A DNA stretch of 64,000 bases from Marchantia polymorpha subsp. ruderalis (Eukaryota; Streptophyta; Marchantiopsida; Marchantiales; Marchantiaceae): contig AP031359.1 in NCBI GenBank assembly GCA_037833965.1, forward strand, positions 3,716,001 to 3,780,000. Reading direction: 5' to 3'. Both the position numbers and the translations under genes were made by a program. The notes under the pieces are model-generated. The model did no database searches. It had not been told where the DNA came from and saw nothing but the letters and a program-made list of their open reading frames with translations. Shown here in pieces: positions 36,001-46,060 of this stretch; position 1 is the stretch's first letter; each line of letters starts with the position of its first letter.

Positions 36001-36344
36001 AAAATTGCGATTGGCAGCTGCCAATCGCATGCAGGTACTCTTAGTGTACTACTTGGGAATTTTCCCCCCTGAATCTTAAGTTGAAGTTGCGATCAACCTC
36101 AGAGTTGTTACAATTGCTTGTTTCAGGTGTGTGTGTGTGTGTGTCTTACGCTGCATTGTGTGTCCTCCGAGAGACCTCCAAGTCAAACACTTGTAATACT
36201 TCTAGGAGTGACAGTAGCTTGAGAATTCAAACTCCTAAATAGACCGTTAAGAACGTGACAATTGGTACTCTTTGAGTTGTTTTCGTCCTCGTGGGATTGT
36301 ATCTTTACCACTATGCTCCATTTTGGTATTTATTTGTCATTACA
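33038..36344 (+). mobile_element. Solo giant LTR, subfamily B, with TSD
   Basis: A 3307-bp unit starts TGTGATAGGCCAGTTTTTTC, ends GTCATTACA, and is flanked by GCTTG on both sides. It sits inside a gypsy RNase H coding region. There is no second LTR, no primer-binding site and no gag-pol, so it is a solo LTR. It carries a diverged version of the LTR-borne frame, an AATAAA near 35844, and the conserved terminal string CCATTATGCTCCATTTTGGT-type end. Its sequence differs strongly from the other copies while the layout is the same, which supports a distinct subfamily. Confidence 0.8.
33406..35826 (+). pseudogene. LTR-borne coiled-coil protein, subfamily B, broken
   Basis: The frame starts near ATGGGGGCACC. 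Landmarks in order: WQIWDWKKVLGRCAGDVG (about 33757), TWQVGFIERALRGDRIH (about 33990), FLINFYRGMEILTPAEIEAF (about 34124), a basic region (RRKRFRDRQDSQPKKKRRI, about 34280-34330, nuclear-signal-like), the core VLPLLQYLDRKREKYA (about 34932), and coiled coil to about 35500. The protein differs from subfamily A at most positions yet keeps the order and the core, as expected if the protein sequence was once under selection. Several stops are present. Its function is unknown. Confidence 0.6.
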
Positions 36345-36349
36345 GCTTG
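36345..36349. repeat. Target-site duplication GCTTG (right)
   Basis: Right-hand partner of the GCTTG at 33033-33037, directly after the LTR terminus at 36344. Confidence 0.88.
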
Positions 36350-37297
36350 TCAGACTCCATCAACCACTTGAGCGGCTGGTGATCTGTGACAAGGTAAACT
36401 ATGCACCAAACAAGTAACACTTGAAGTGTGCCATAGCCCACACTGCTGCCAAACACTCTTCCTCGTACAAACTATATCACGACTCCGCTACATTGTTCAA
36501 ACGACTAGCATACACAATCATAAATTCCTTGCCCTCATCATCACGCTGTGTCAACACCGCTCCAAGTTCCAACATACTCCAATCAATGTGCAACTTGTAT
36601 GGATGACCTTTGACGAGTATCTTCAAGATGAGAGAAGCCACCAACCTGGCCTTGATTTCAACAAAAGCTCTCTCCTGTTCATCTTCCCATTGCCACTCAT
36701 GATGCGACTTTAGCAACTAGTTCAAAGGTTTGACTATAGCGATAAACGCCTTCACATATCTCCGGTAGTAGTTTGCCAAACCCATGAATGCACAAACTTT
36801 ACTCACATTTGTTGGACGAAGGATGCGTGCAATAGCCTGCACCTTTGCTTGTTGAACTCCCAAACCACATGGGTAGATCACATGACCCAATTACTCAACA
36901 TTCTCCTGGAAGAACTTACACTTCTTCATATGTAACTTTAGACCATGACACTTCAACCACTTAAACACAATCTGCAAATGATGTTTGGTGTTGTTCCACC
37001 GTGTAGCTAAACACCAAGATATCATCAATGTAGCATCTGACAAATCTAGCCCCTCTAGGATACTGGCCATAACTCTTTAAAACTCGGCAGGTGCATTCTT
37101 CAACCCAAAGGGTAAGAATCACCATTGATACAAACAATCCTTGCCGTGAGAGATTTTGCTCCAAAACGCTGTCTTGGCCTTGTACTCATCTTGAATTGAC
37201 AACTGATAATCACTTGCCCGAAGATCTAAAGTGTTGAAAATCTTTGCATGTTTCACCACATTGAAGATCTCCTTAGATCTAGGCATGGCATACTTAT
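36350..37297 (-). pseudogene. Gypsy element 2 pol: RT and RNase H (broken)
   Basis: The minus-strand order is RT blocks KYAMPRSKEIF and KIFNTLDLRASDYQLSIQ, then TAFWSKISHGKDCLYQW (37119-37319), the catalytic RCYIDDILVFS (YIDD near 37019-37030), the connection block, and RNase H (HHEWQWEDEQERAFVEIK, then KLHIDWSMLELGAVLTQRDD and FMIVYASRLN, 36477-36716). The RNase H aspartate block is recognisable, though the pieces are separated by stops. The RT N-terminus is cut at 37297 by the end of the LTR at 37298. This family differs from the pol at 42680-44970. Confidence 0.82.
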
Positions 37298-37454
37298 TGT
37301 GATAATCATCAAATACCAAAATGAAGCATAATGATATAGATTTGTTCCCATAGAGACAGATGCAACACTAAAAGTCACGATTTATCACTAGTTAACATTC
37401 TATTGAATAGTTTAACTTCTTAGGTACATGTCACTCCCAAAATACACTACTCGA

Positions 37455-37495
37455 TTCCGGCCTAAAAAGGCCGGAAAGGCCTTTTTAGGCCGGAA
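37455..37495. repeat. 41-bp inverted repeat (18-bp arms)
   Basis: TTCCGGCCTAAAAAGGCC, a 5-nt spacer GGAAA, then the exact reverse complement. The other LTR copies have no such structure at this place, so it arose within copy e. Confidence 0.93.
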
Positions 37496-37970
37496 AAGGC
37501 AGAGTATAAACACACACACACACACAAAATGAAACTTTTCCAATCGACACCTGTGGGAATCGCCTTCAACTCCACACTATGATTTCATGGAGAAACTTCC
37601 CAGAATTGCACACTTCCGGCTCATTGACCCGAATATCCAAACCCAAATTTGCTTAAATTCCGAATAGCCCCCCGCTTACTCAAAACATCCAAGTTGGACA
37701 TACACAGCTCTAGATGCGGTATCTTTGACAAACAAGAGCGCACCATGCACGGTAACAAGACACACAAGCACACAAATGCGCACAATGGGTACAGGTAATA
37801 GCCAAGACAAGCCAATTGATAGAAAGCCCCCCAAGGAAAGAGCCTTGGATCTCTTTATTCACTCCAACCTCCTAGATATCTCAACCGCCTCAAGGAATCT
37901 GCTATGAGGTGCGATGCCATCCGACGTAGCGGTTAAAACGTTCTTTGAGCTTTCGTCGGCTTCTAACCTA

Positions 37971-38004
37971 CGCTATACGTTTACAATCTTGTAAACGTAT
38001 AGCG
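37971..38004. repeat. Hairpin at the LTR insertion junction (14-bp arms)
   Basis: CGCTATACGTTTAC, loop AATCTT, then GTAAACGTATAGCG. The left arm and the first five loop bases belong to the target LTR, and AATCT is the target-site duplication. The right arm is part of 21 extra bases (37990-38010) between the duplication and the inserted LTR. Confidence 0.92.
37985..37989. repeat. Target-site duplication AATCT (left)
   Basis: AATCT occurs here and at 41526-41530. Between them lie 21 filler bases and the LTR 38011-41525. Joining the flanks recreates the ACGTTTACAATCTCCATTTC order seen in other copies. Confidence 0.78.
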
Positions 38005-38010
38005 TTTACT

Positions 38011-41000
38011 TGTAATGACAAACAAATACCAAAATGGAGCATAATGGTATACATTTGATCCCACGAGTACAAAAACAACCACAAACAAAAGTCATGATTT
38101 GTCACAGAATATTATTCTAGTAAAGAGTTTCACTTCTTAGGCCAATGCCACTCCTAGAAGACACTACCCAGCTAGGGCCGAAGATCTGCAGAGTAGTGCA
38201 TAACCACACTCATAGCCTGAAACTTTTCCAAACAACGCCTGTAGGAATCGCTTGCAATTCCACACTTATATTTCAGGGGGAATACTTTCCAGCATTGCAT
38301 ACATCCCAACACACTGACCAGAATACTCTGATTGAACTTGCTTCAATTCCAAGGAGCCTCGACTACTCAGAACATTCAAGTCGAATACACATAACTCCTT
38401 ATGCGGAAACTTCGACTAATAGGAGCGCACCGTGCTCAATGTCTGGATCACACACCAACACACATACACAATGGATACAGGCTTACAGTCAAGACAAGCC
38501 AACTGACAGAAAAGCCCCCCAAAGAAAGAGCCTTGGATCTCTTTATTCACAATGGCAACTCTAGGATATCAACCGCCTGAGGCGAATTGGTCTCAGGGGC
38601 TGTGCCGTCCGATGAAGCGGTTACGGTGTCATCTGAACTTACATCTACTCCTATCCTACGCAACACGTTTACTTCTACATTCTGGCGCGCCTCATTCAAT
38701 TCCTCTAAAAATATATTAACTAACTCCACAATTTGTTTGTGTTCGGCGGATCCGCTGGTCTTGGCGCTCATCAACCGCCCTCTCCAGCAAATCTAACTTC
38801 AGGCACTTCACCGTTTGCAATCCCCACATCGCGAACCCGTTTAGACACTTCTCTAACCGCAACTTCAATGTGTCGGTTGTCTCGTCCCGTAGATGATGGT
38901 AGGCCTCCTCTGCCTTTTCCATTCTCCTTCGCGACTCTTGCGATCTCATGTCCACCTTACCTAACTGCTTCCGCAACCGTCAACATTCCAATTCAACCTT
39001 CAATTTACATTCAACAGCCAAAGTTCTGGCCGATTCACAATCTATCAATTTCTTGACCCAATTCGCCAATATCTCCTCATGCTCTCCTCACCCCCTATGT
39101 CAGACTTGCTGATAGCTCCTCTACACGTCGGAATTTTGTCTCACACTTACTCTCAATCTCCAAAATCTTGCTACGAAGATCTTCTTCCGCCGTCTACACC
39201 TCTGCAATTTTGCCCTGAAGTTCTTCGGCGATACGAACTTCTTCGGCTCTTCGGGCCTTCAACAAAGCAAGTTCCTCGATATGTTTCTTCTCTCGCTCCT
39301 CCGTAGTGGTGATCATTCGCTCCGATTGCTTAATTGCCTCATCATATGCTTCCCTAGATTTCTCCAACCTTCCGAGCAAATCCACTGTCATCTTCTACCC
39401 GGTTTCGTTAGACTTGCGAAGTTCACCACAGGTCTCCTCCAACTCTGCACATCGTCCGGATTCCTTCTCTAGATTCAATTGCAGTACTACGCACTTAATT
39501 CCTTCTCTCGAAACTGGGCTTCTCGCTCCTGCAATGTCACCTTCACTGCCGCGCACTCGGTTGTCAAGGTTGCCGCTCGCTCCCGTGCCAATTCAGTCGC
39601 GGAATCCCACTCCCTCCTTACTGCAAGTGCTCTCTTGAGCTGCGTTTTATTTCTTATCATCTCTACATAAAATCCTGCCTCCTTGGATATAGCATACTTC
39701 TCTCTCTTCCAATCCAGATACTTCAGTAATGGGACCACACTATCCTGCAAGAAATCGGGGAAAGAAACGACTAACTCCTTCGATTCCTCCCGCGAAGTCT
39801 TCGTCGCTTCTACCGGTCTCACTTCTTCCGTAGGGGATGACGGCAGTGCACTGTCTGGGGCATCTACCACCGTCCCTCCAATCTGTCGCACAATCTGTTC
39901 CAGTTTTTTGTCGCTTAACGTTAGCTCCTTTACCAATTCCTCTCTCGTCTTCAGATGTGGTATTCCTTCACCCTCCGCAGTTTGTGTCTGCTCCGAAGAA
40001 AGAGAATTCCGACTAACTATCTCCATTCCCTCCTTCGAAGATTCCGCCAGTGCTTTTGCTGGAACTTCAATCAATACCCCCGAAGATTCTTTCCTCCCTA
40101 CAGGCTGTGTTGAATCGCCCGCTGCGACTTCGGGTGTACTCACAATCGGGGCAACTGTCTTTTCTACGCTGCTATGCGATACTTCTCCTCCCACTAACGC
40201 CCGATTCGCCCTCTTCTTTGGTCTTGCGCGAGTTTTCGACTGCCTGATCACATCTAATTCCGTTTTCGTTCTTCTTACTTCAAGTGCCAAATCTCCCTCG
40301 TCATCGCTCACTACTCTCCTTCTCTTCGTCACTCGTCTCTCCGGCTTTTCCCGTCTCCGCACAACTTCCATCTGAACGGGTCCTCGAGCTGTCGTGTGTG
40401 ATGGAATGGAGGGTTGACGGATATCGTCCTCGGTCCCTTTGCTGGACTTGGTCGTCACGACTTTGGAAATCGCTTCTCCTCCTCTCTTTTTAGCAACCCC
40501 ATGCTTCAGTAGAAAATCACCAAGAATGGATTGAGATGATTGACCAATGGTCCTATCTACCGATCGGATGCATTTACCCAGACAAGATCGTGAAAGATCC
40601 TTGCCCAATGTACTCCTTGTTAATTCAAGATTCGTTCAAAGAAACCTACATGCTTGGCCGTCACATACGTCGTACGTGCTGGTCGCAAGATGTGCATAAT
40701 TTCCAACGCTATCGCTCTTCTCTTCGGATCAATGTAATCCAATGTCTTCCACCCGTTCGTTTCCTATCTCCCGGAATTGAAGAGTGTTCCGTAAGAGAAT
40801 TCTTCGATGCGCGTAAGTCCCACGCTACCCTTTTCAAACAAAAGGTCTCCGTCGCTACCTGCGCATGGTCCCATCATCTTCGTCTAATGCTCAATTGTCA
40901 AGAGCATGGGATTACCTCAAAGCTCCACGCCCTCGGTCTGTTTCTTATCGATTATCTCGTTGCAAATACTCGCCGTGACGCAAGTCCAATTCTAAAAGAG

Positions 41001-41525
41001 GAATTCAAGTCGTAACTCGCTCAGCTCCCGTCCGAAGGGTCGCAATTCTTCGTAGGGCACCTTCATGGGAATCAATTTCTGCACCTTGTCACTCTTCTTT
41101 GGCCCCATGACTTTGATTCGCGTCTTCGTTGCTAGCAAGGTCGGTCGATTTTGCTCTTTCTCTCGCTCGCTTGTTCTTGCTCGATATCGCAATGTTTGTG
41201 CGAGGACTCCTGCTACTGCCCTTACCCTTGAAGCCCTAACATTACCTCCTCACGCGCCCACTAGAATTTCCGACTTGTGCGAACGTCTTTCGGCTCGTTG
41301 CGCGATTCGAAATTGAATCCTATGTCTTTGCCGCAGACGCAGCTCTTGCAAGGTCCAGAAAAGGCTGCGCTGAAGATCCAAAGATATTCGGACGTAGACC
41401 AATTCTAACTAATTCTATCATTTCTCCTCATAAGCTGCTCATTCTAACTTGTACAACTACTTTCTAGACAAATATCTTTTAGTTTTGTTGATTTTTAAAG
41501 AAAAACGGAAAAACTAGGCACCACA
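38011..41525 (-). mobile_element. Solo giant LTR with TSD (copy c)
   Basis: A 3515-bp minus-strand unit runs from TGTGGTGCCTAG (41525) to CATTACA (38011). The right flank AATCT (41526-41530) matches 37985-37989 on the left. It lies inside another giant LTR (copy e). No second LTR or gag-pol is present. It contains the best preserved version of the LTR-borne frame and the TGAATAAA signal at 38542-38549. A degenerate TATA position (TGTACAAG) lies about 71 nt from the LTR start. Confidence 0.8.
38550..41108 (-). pseudogene. LTR-borne coiled-coil protein, best preserved copy
   Basis: The frame starts at ATGGGGCC (41108: MGPKKSDKVQKLIPMKVP, then YEELRPFGRELSELRLEF). A 373-aa uninterrupted piece (39487-40608) carries a basic region (RREKPERRVTKRRRVVSDDE), a second basic patch KTRARPKKRANR, the motif LTLSDKKLEQIVRQIGGTVV, then the core FPDFLQDSVVPLLKYLD and a coiled coil. 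Shorter pieces at 39194-39391, 38716-38976 and 38547-38774 continue the coiled coil to the TGAATAAA. The paired basic clusters look like nuclear localisation signals, and the E/K-rich heptads suggest oligomerisation. Both are inferences. No enzyme motif is visible. Original length was about 850 codons. Confidence 0.65.
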
Positions 41526-42656
41526 AATCTCCATTTCTATATTGTCTCGCGTCTCTCTCAATCCAGAAGAGAAAGAATTAACTAACTAAACTAACTGTTT
41601 GTGCCTCGCTGATCTTCATACTCATCAACCGTACCTCCAGCAAATCTAACTTCAGCCACTTCAGCGTTTGCACTTCCCACATCACAAATCCGCGTAGGCA
41701 CTTCTCTACATGCAAACGCATACCGCCAGTCGTATCATCTCGCAGCTGTTGGTTGCCGCCTCCGCCTTTTTCACCCTCATCTTCGACTCCTCCAACTGCA
41801 CAGCAAGTAACTTCAACTGCTCTTGCAACCGACCACAATCCGATTCAAATCTTACTTTACATTTGACCTCTGAAGACATGGCCGCTTAGCAATTTGCCAA
41901 TTTCTTAGCCCAATCAGTCAATTCGATTGCGTGCTTCCGGAGTACACACGCCAGATTCGCCATGAGCTCTTCCGCGCGTTGTAACTCCTTATCACCATCA
42001 TCAGTAAGCTCCGCAATCATACTCCGAAGTTCCACTTGCTTCGTCTTCGTCAGAGCAATCTAACCCCAAAGATCTTCGGCTATCCGTTCCTCTTTGGCTC
42101 TTTGGCTTCTCTCAAAATTCTAGGTGTAATTCGATAAGCTTTCGCCTATAGGGTCGCAACTCCGCATAAGGCTCCTTCAGCGGAACCAATTTTGTGCACC
42201 TTGGCTATCGTGAGCGGCGCCATGTTTCCAATCGTCTCTTCAGAGCTATCAAGGTCGAGTTCAATTCACTCTCTATCTCTTGATATCGCAATGTCGCCGC
42301 GAGTGTTCTTGTTGTGCCCTTACCCTCGATGCCCTAACGTTCCTCACATTCGCGCGAATTGGTACTCTCGGCGCGTGCGTATCTTGTCCGGCCCTTTGCA
42401 AATTCAAATTAAAATTTGTCGTCTTCGCCAAAGGCTTGGATGTTGCATACTCTAAAATGGCTGCGCTGATGGTCCGAAGATGTGAAGGTCTTTGGCCGAA
42501 GGCGAATTCCACTTTCCTTCTCTAACTAGCTAAATTTCTCGTAATTCTCCTATCTCCTTCGACTTAGGACTTGTATGCATACTTTCTGACATGAATATGT
42601 TTAAGTTTTTGTTATTTATGCAAGAAAACAAAAAAACAAAAAAACAAAGCACCACA
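41526..42656 (-). mobile_element. Giant LTR copy e, 5' part (3' LTR of gypsy element 3)
   Basis: The sequence begins TGTGGTGCTTTG at 42656, directly after the polypurine tract of the gypsy pol. It contains the leader, the start of the LTR-borne frame (MAPLTIAKVHKIG near 42224), then, after an internal deletion near 42118, the C-terminal coiled coil (41578-41838). It continues at 37989 across the nested LTR. The total preserved length of about 1.8 kb shows that about 2.4 kb of the coding region has been lost. Confidence 0.75.
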
Positions 42657-42680
42657 TACTCCCCTCCCCATTTGTGAGCG
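42657..42680 (-). promoter_or_regulatory. Polypurine tract of gypsy element 3
   Basis: On the minus strand, CTCACAAATGGGGAGGGG and AGTA immediately precede the LTR start TGTGGTGC. This is the plus-strand primer site and identifies the following LTR as the 3' LTR of this pol. Confidence 0.8.
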
Positions 42681-44970
42681 ACCCCGCGAATACTTCAGGA
42701 ATAGTACTTCTTCACTATCCAACCGTTCACGCAGGTCCCTAGCATTTGTCTTGAGAGGTCTGGTAACTGTATCAATCCATTCGGAAACACTTTTACTACT
42801 CGATAAGGTCCCATTCATCATAGGTGTAACATCCTGGGGAACCTTACATATTGACTATCATAAAGTAAAGCTAGATCTCCTTTGAGCAGAGTTTCCGACT
42901 AGATTTGTTTGAAGTAAGCTTCCTTTTTTTTCAGCAGTATCTGCTCCGTTTGATGCTTCACTTTTTGTCTGCGTTCTTTGAAGGATAGCATCTTCTACAA
43001 TTGATGAAGCTGACTTTCTTCCTCACCAAGTCTTTGGCGTTCTAATAGCCGATGAGTAGGTACTTCAAACTCAATCGGTACAATGGGATGTTGATCATAC
43101 GTTCGAAAATACGGCGTTTGTTTGATGGTCACCTTCTCGGTGGTACGATAAGCCCATAGTGCGGCTGGTAGCTTGGTATCCCAATCATATGCATGACTTA
43201 CTGTAACTTTCAGTAGTATCTTGCAAAGCAACCCGTTTGATTTCTCCATTAGTCCATTCGCCTTTGGGTTAAAGGGGGTCGTCTTTTGATGCTTAATTTG
43301 GAAGTGGAAAGTAAGGTCTTCAATCACTGAATTCAGGAAGTGTGTTCCTCTATCACTGACCAGTTCCAATGGGCATCCGTATCTCGTGATAATAGATTCA
43401 AACAGAAACTTTGATACGGTCACCGCATCATCTATTTGAGTGGCCTCTGCTTCTACCATCTTGGTAGCATAATATGTGCCTACTAGAATATATCGTCTTT
43501 GGGTCTGCTTCGTAGCTGGTTGGATTGACCCCACAAAGTCAATTCTCCATTTCCCGAAAGGTGCTAAAGGCATAATGGGCATCAATGGCTACTGCGTAGT
43601 GGGAGTTGGTCTCCACACTTATCTGGAGTTCTCTCCTCTCGCAGTTATCACATCGTTGAATGTAATCATGTACATCTTTAAACATCGTCGGCCACCACAC
43701 ACACATGCACATTTTGAATGTATACTACATTCAAAATCTTTGCCACTGTGTTCTTGATGGCTTAATGGCCTCCTAAACCTTAAGTGTGCATTGATGTGAT
43801 AACTCGTCCTACTTCTGTGACCTCCAGACAGCGACACAGTCGCTCATCCGGGAGTAGTTTGAATAGTACCCTATGTTGAATTTGGAGGAACTAGCCTTAT
43901 GGATAAAGACTGTACGCTGTTCTGCATCCATTCCTTCAGGACATTGTAGAGTAAGCAAATAACAGTAGAGATCCGCGTATCGTGAGTCCCGACTCGCCGT
44001 CATCTGGAAGAGTTGCTCATCTGGAAAATCATTAGCCAACTCTCCTTAGGTTGTGTCCATAGTCGAGACAGATAGTGTGCATTTTCATGATGGATCCCTT
44101 TCCGTGTCTGTACTGTAAAGATGAACTCCTGGAGCAGTAACATCCACCTTGCAATTCGTCCAGATAAGTCGGCCTTCTTCATTAGATGTTGCAGGGCATA
44201 ATGGTCTACATGAAAAATGAATTTGTAGCCTAGCAGATAGTGTCGGAATTTCCTCACCGAGAACACCATTTCCAACGCTTCTCATTCCGTTGTGGTGTAG
44301 TTCTTTTCTGCCGCCGACAATTTCCTGCTAGCAAAGAAGATCGGATTGTCCTTCTTGTTTTCATCCCTCCGGCTTAGCACTACTGCAATGGCAAAGGCCA
44401 AAGTATCAATGAATACGTGGTTTGTCTTTTCCCAATCCGGACTACGCAGAATCGGTGCAGAGGTTAGTTTCTCCTAAAGTTCTTCGAATGCCTTTTTGTT
44501 GCTACTCTATCCATTCATAGGGCTCATCCTTCCTCTGCAGCTTGGTGAGACTAGCTGCAGTGATTGCATACATATTGATAAATTGTCTATAATAGCCCAC
44601 ATGTTTGAGGAAGGCCCGAAGCTCCCGAAGATTCGTTGGCGGTTCCTAAGCCAAGATGACTTTGACTTTTTCCTCGTCCACAGCTATTCCTTCGGCGGAC
44701 ACTTGATGGCCCAACAAAATGCCACTTGTCATGAAGAAGAAGCACTTCTCCGGGTGAAGAGACAATTGTGACTCTCGGCATTTGTCGAACATATGTTGCA
44801 AGTGACTGAGGTGCTGATCACAAGGTCCGAAGACACATAAATCATCAATGAAGATCTTCAAAAATTTCCTAAGATGGTCCTGAAAAATGGTTGTCATCAT
44901 TCGTTGAAAGGTCGCATGAGCGTTACTTAATCCGAAGAGCATCTTATGGTATGCATAAGTTTCCCAATCG
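42681..44970 (-). pseudogene. Gypsy element 3 pol: RT, RNase H, integrase (broken)
   Basis: Minus strand: RT from MLFGLSNAHATFQRMMTTIF and FIDDLCVFGPCDQHLSHL (catalytic FIDD, 44646-44942), RNase H (FRHYLLGYKFIFHVDHYALQ, then GRIARWMLLLQEF, about 44000-44275), and integrase core (FGKWRIDFVGSI, ITRYGCPLELVSDRGTHFLN, PFNPKANGLMEKSNG, 42995-43585). The D-D-E catalytic core is recognisable. The final part has the GPYRVVKVFPNG-type C-terminus, with no chromodomain seen. Its RT N-terminal portion lies at 49150-49470, beyond an inserted LTR flanked by GTAGT. Confidence 0.85.
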
Positions 44971-44975
44971 GTAGT
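44971..44975. repeat. Target-site duplication GTAGT (left)
   Basis: GTAGT precedes the LTR start at 44976 and recurs at 49145-49149 after the LTR end. Removing 44976-49149 rejoins the gypsy RT frame. Confidence 0.85.
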
Positions 44976-45375
44976 TGTGGTGCTTAGTTGTTTTGTATTT
45001 TACAAATTAACAAAAACTTAAACATATTCGTGTTAGAATGTAGATGTATAAGTCTTGAGTTGTAGAAGTTAGAAGAATTATGGAAAAATTAGCTAGAAAG
45101 AGAAGGAAAGTAGGCTTCGCCTTTGGTTGAAGACTTTCAGATCTTCGGACCTTCTGCGCAGTCGTTTTGGAGAATGCAAAAGCCGGGTCTTCGGCAAAAA
45201 CGATGAAGTTCAATTTGAATTCGCGAAGTGCCGGTCAATGTTTGCACTCGCCGAGGGTACCAATAGCGTGCGTGAGAGGAATGTTAGGGCATCGAGGGTA
45301 AGAGTGCGACGACGACATTTGCCCCGACATTGCGATATTAAGCGAGAACGGAAGAGAGCAAAATCGATCGACTTG

Positions 45376-46028
45376 TGTAATGACAGATAAATACCAAAAT
45401 GGAGCATAATGGTATAGATCCGATCCCACGAGGACAGAAACAAACACAAAAGTCACGACTTGTCACAAAATAGCATTCTATTATGAAGTTTTACTTCTTA
45501 GGCCAATGCTACTCTCAGAAGACACTACTCAGCTAGAGCCGAAGACTCACAGGGTAGTGCAAAACCGTATTCACAACCTGAACCTTTTCCAATCAAAACC
45601 TGTGAGAATCGCAAGCGATCCCACACTTATATTTCAGGGGGAAAACTTCCCAGCACTGCATACATCTCAACACACTGACCCGAATACTCAAACCTGAACT
45701 TGCTTAAATCCCGCAGTAACCCCAGGCTACCCTAACATTGCCTTCTCCCGCGCCTCGTAGAACTCCCGACGCTTGCGAACATCGTCCGGCCCGTTGCATG
45801 ATTTGAAATTGATTTCGATGTCTTCGCCGAAGACGCAGCTCTTCGTACGTCCTTGAAAGACTACGCCGAGGACACAAAGATCCAAAGATCTTCGGACGTA
45901 GACAAATTCTAACTAATCCTATCATAACTCCTATAAATCTACTCTTTCCAACTTATATACCTATCTTCTACAGAAATATGTTTATGTTTTGTTAATTTTT
46001 AAAGAAAAACAAAAAAGTAGGCCCCACA
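45376..46028 (-). mobile_element. Internally deleted solo LTR with TSD ACTTG (copy b)
   Basis: A 653-bp minus-strand unit runs from TGTGGGGCC (46028) to CATTACA (45376). It is flanked by ACTTG at 45371-45375 and 46029-46033. Only the first ~298 bp and last ~355 bp of the giant LTR remain, joined near 45730. The whole coding region is gone. A TATATAAG box (45952-45958) remains about 71 nt from the LTR start. Removing it restores the leader GATCGACTTGGTTAGCAGC of copy a. Confidence 0.82.
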
Positions 46029-46060
46029 ACTTGGTTAGCAGCGAAGAGGCAATTAGAGAG

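Larger units (their letters stand above)
37298..37989 (-). mobile_element. Giant LTR copy e, 3' part
   Basis: This is the minus-strand end of a giant LTR (TTATCACA at 37298) with the terminal segment up to TGAATAAA (37854-37861) and the last part of the coiled-coil frame to 37989. Similarity continues at 41526, where the same LTR resumes: the LTR at 38011-41525 was inserted into it at AATCT. The whole copy e (37298-37989 plus 41526-42656) is the 3' LTR of the gypsy pol at 42680 onward. It contains a 41-bp palindrome. Confidence 0.78.

Noticed and set aside
39683..40375. 230-aa plus-strand frame
   Set aside because: It is antisense to the 373-aa minus-strand piece of the LTR-borne protein and has no independent support.
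44976..46028. Possible foldback DNA transposon with long terminal inverted repeats
   Set aside because: The inverted similarity is explained by a minus-strand deleted LTR (TSD ACTTG) nested in a plus-strand LTR (TSD GTAGT) of the same family.
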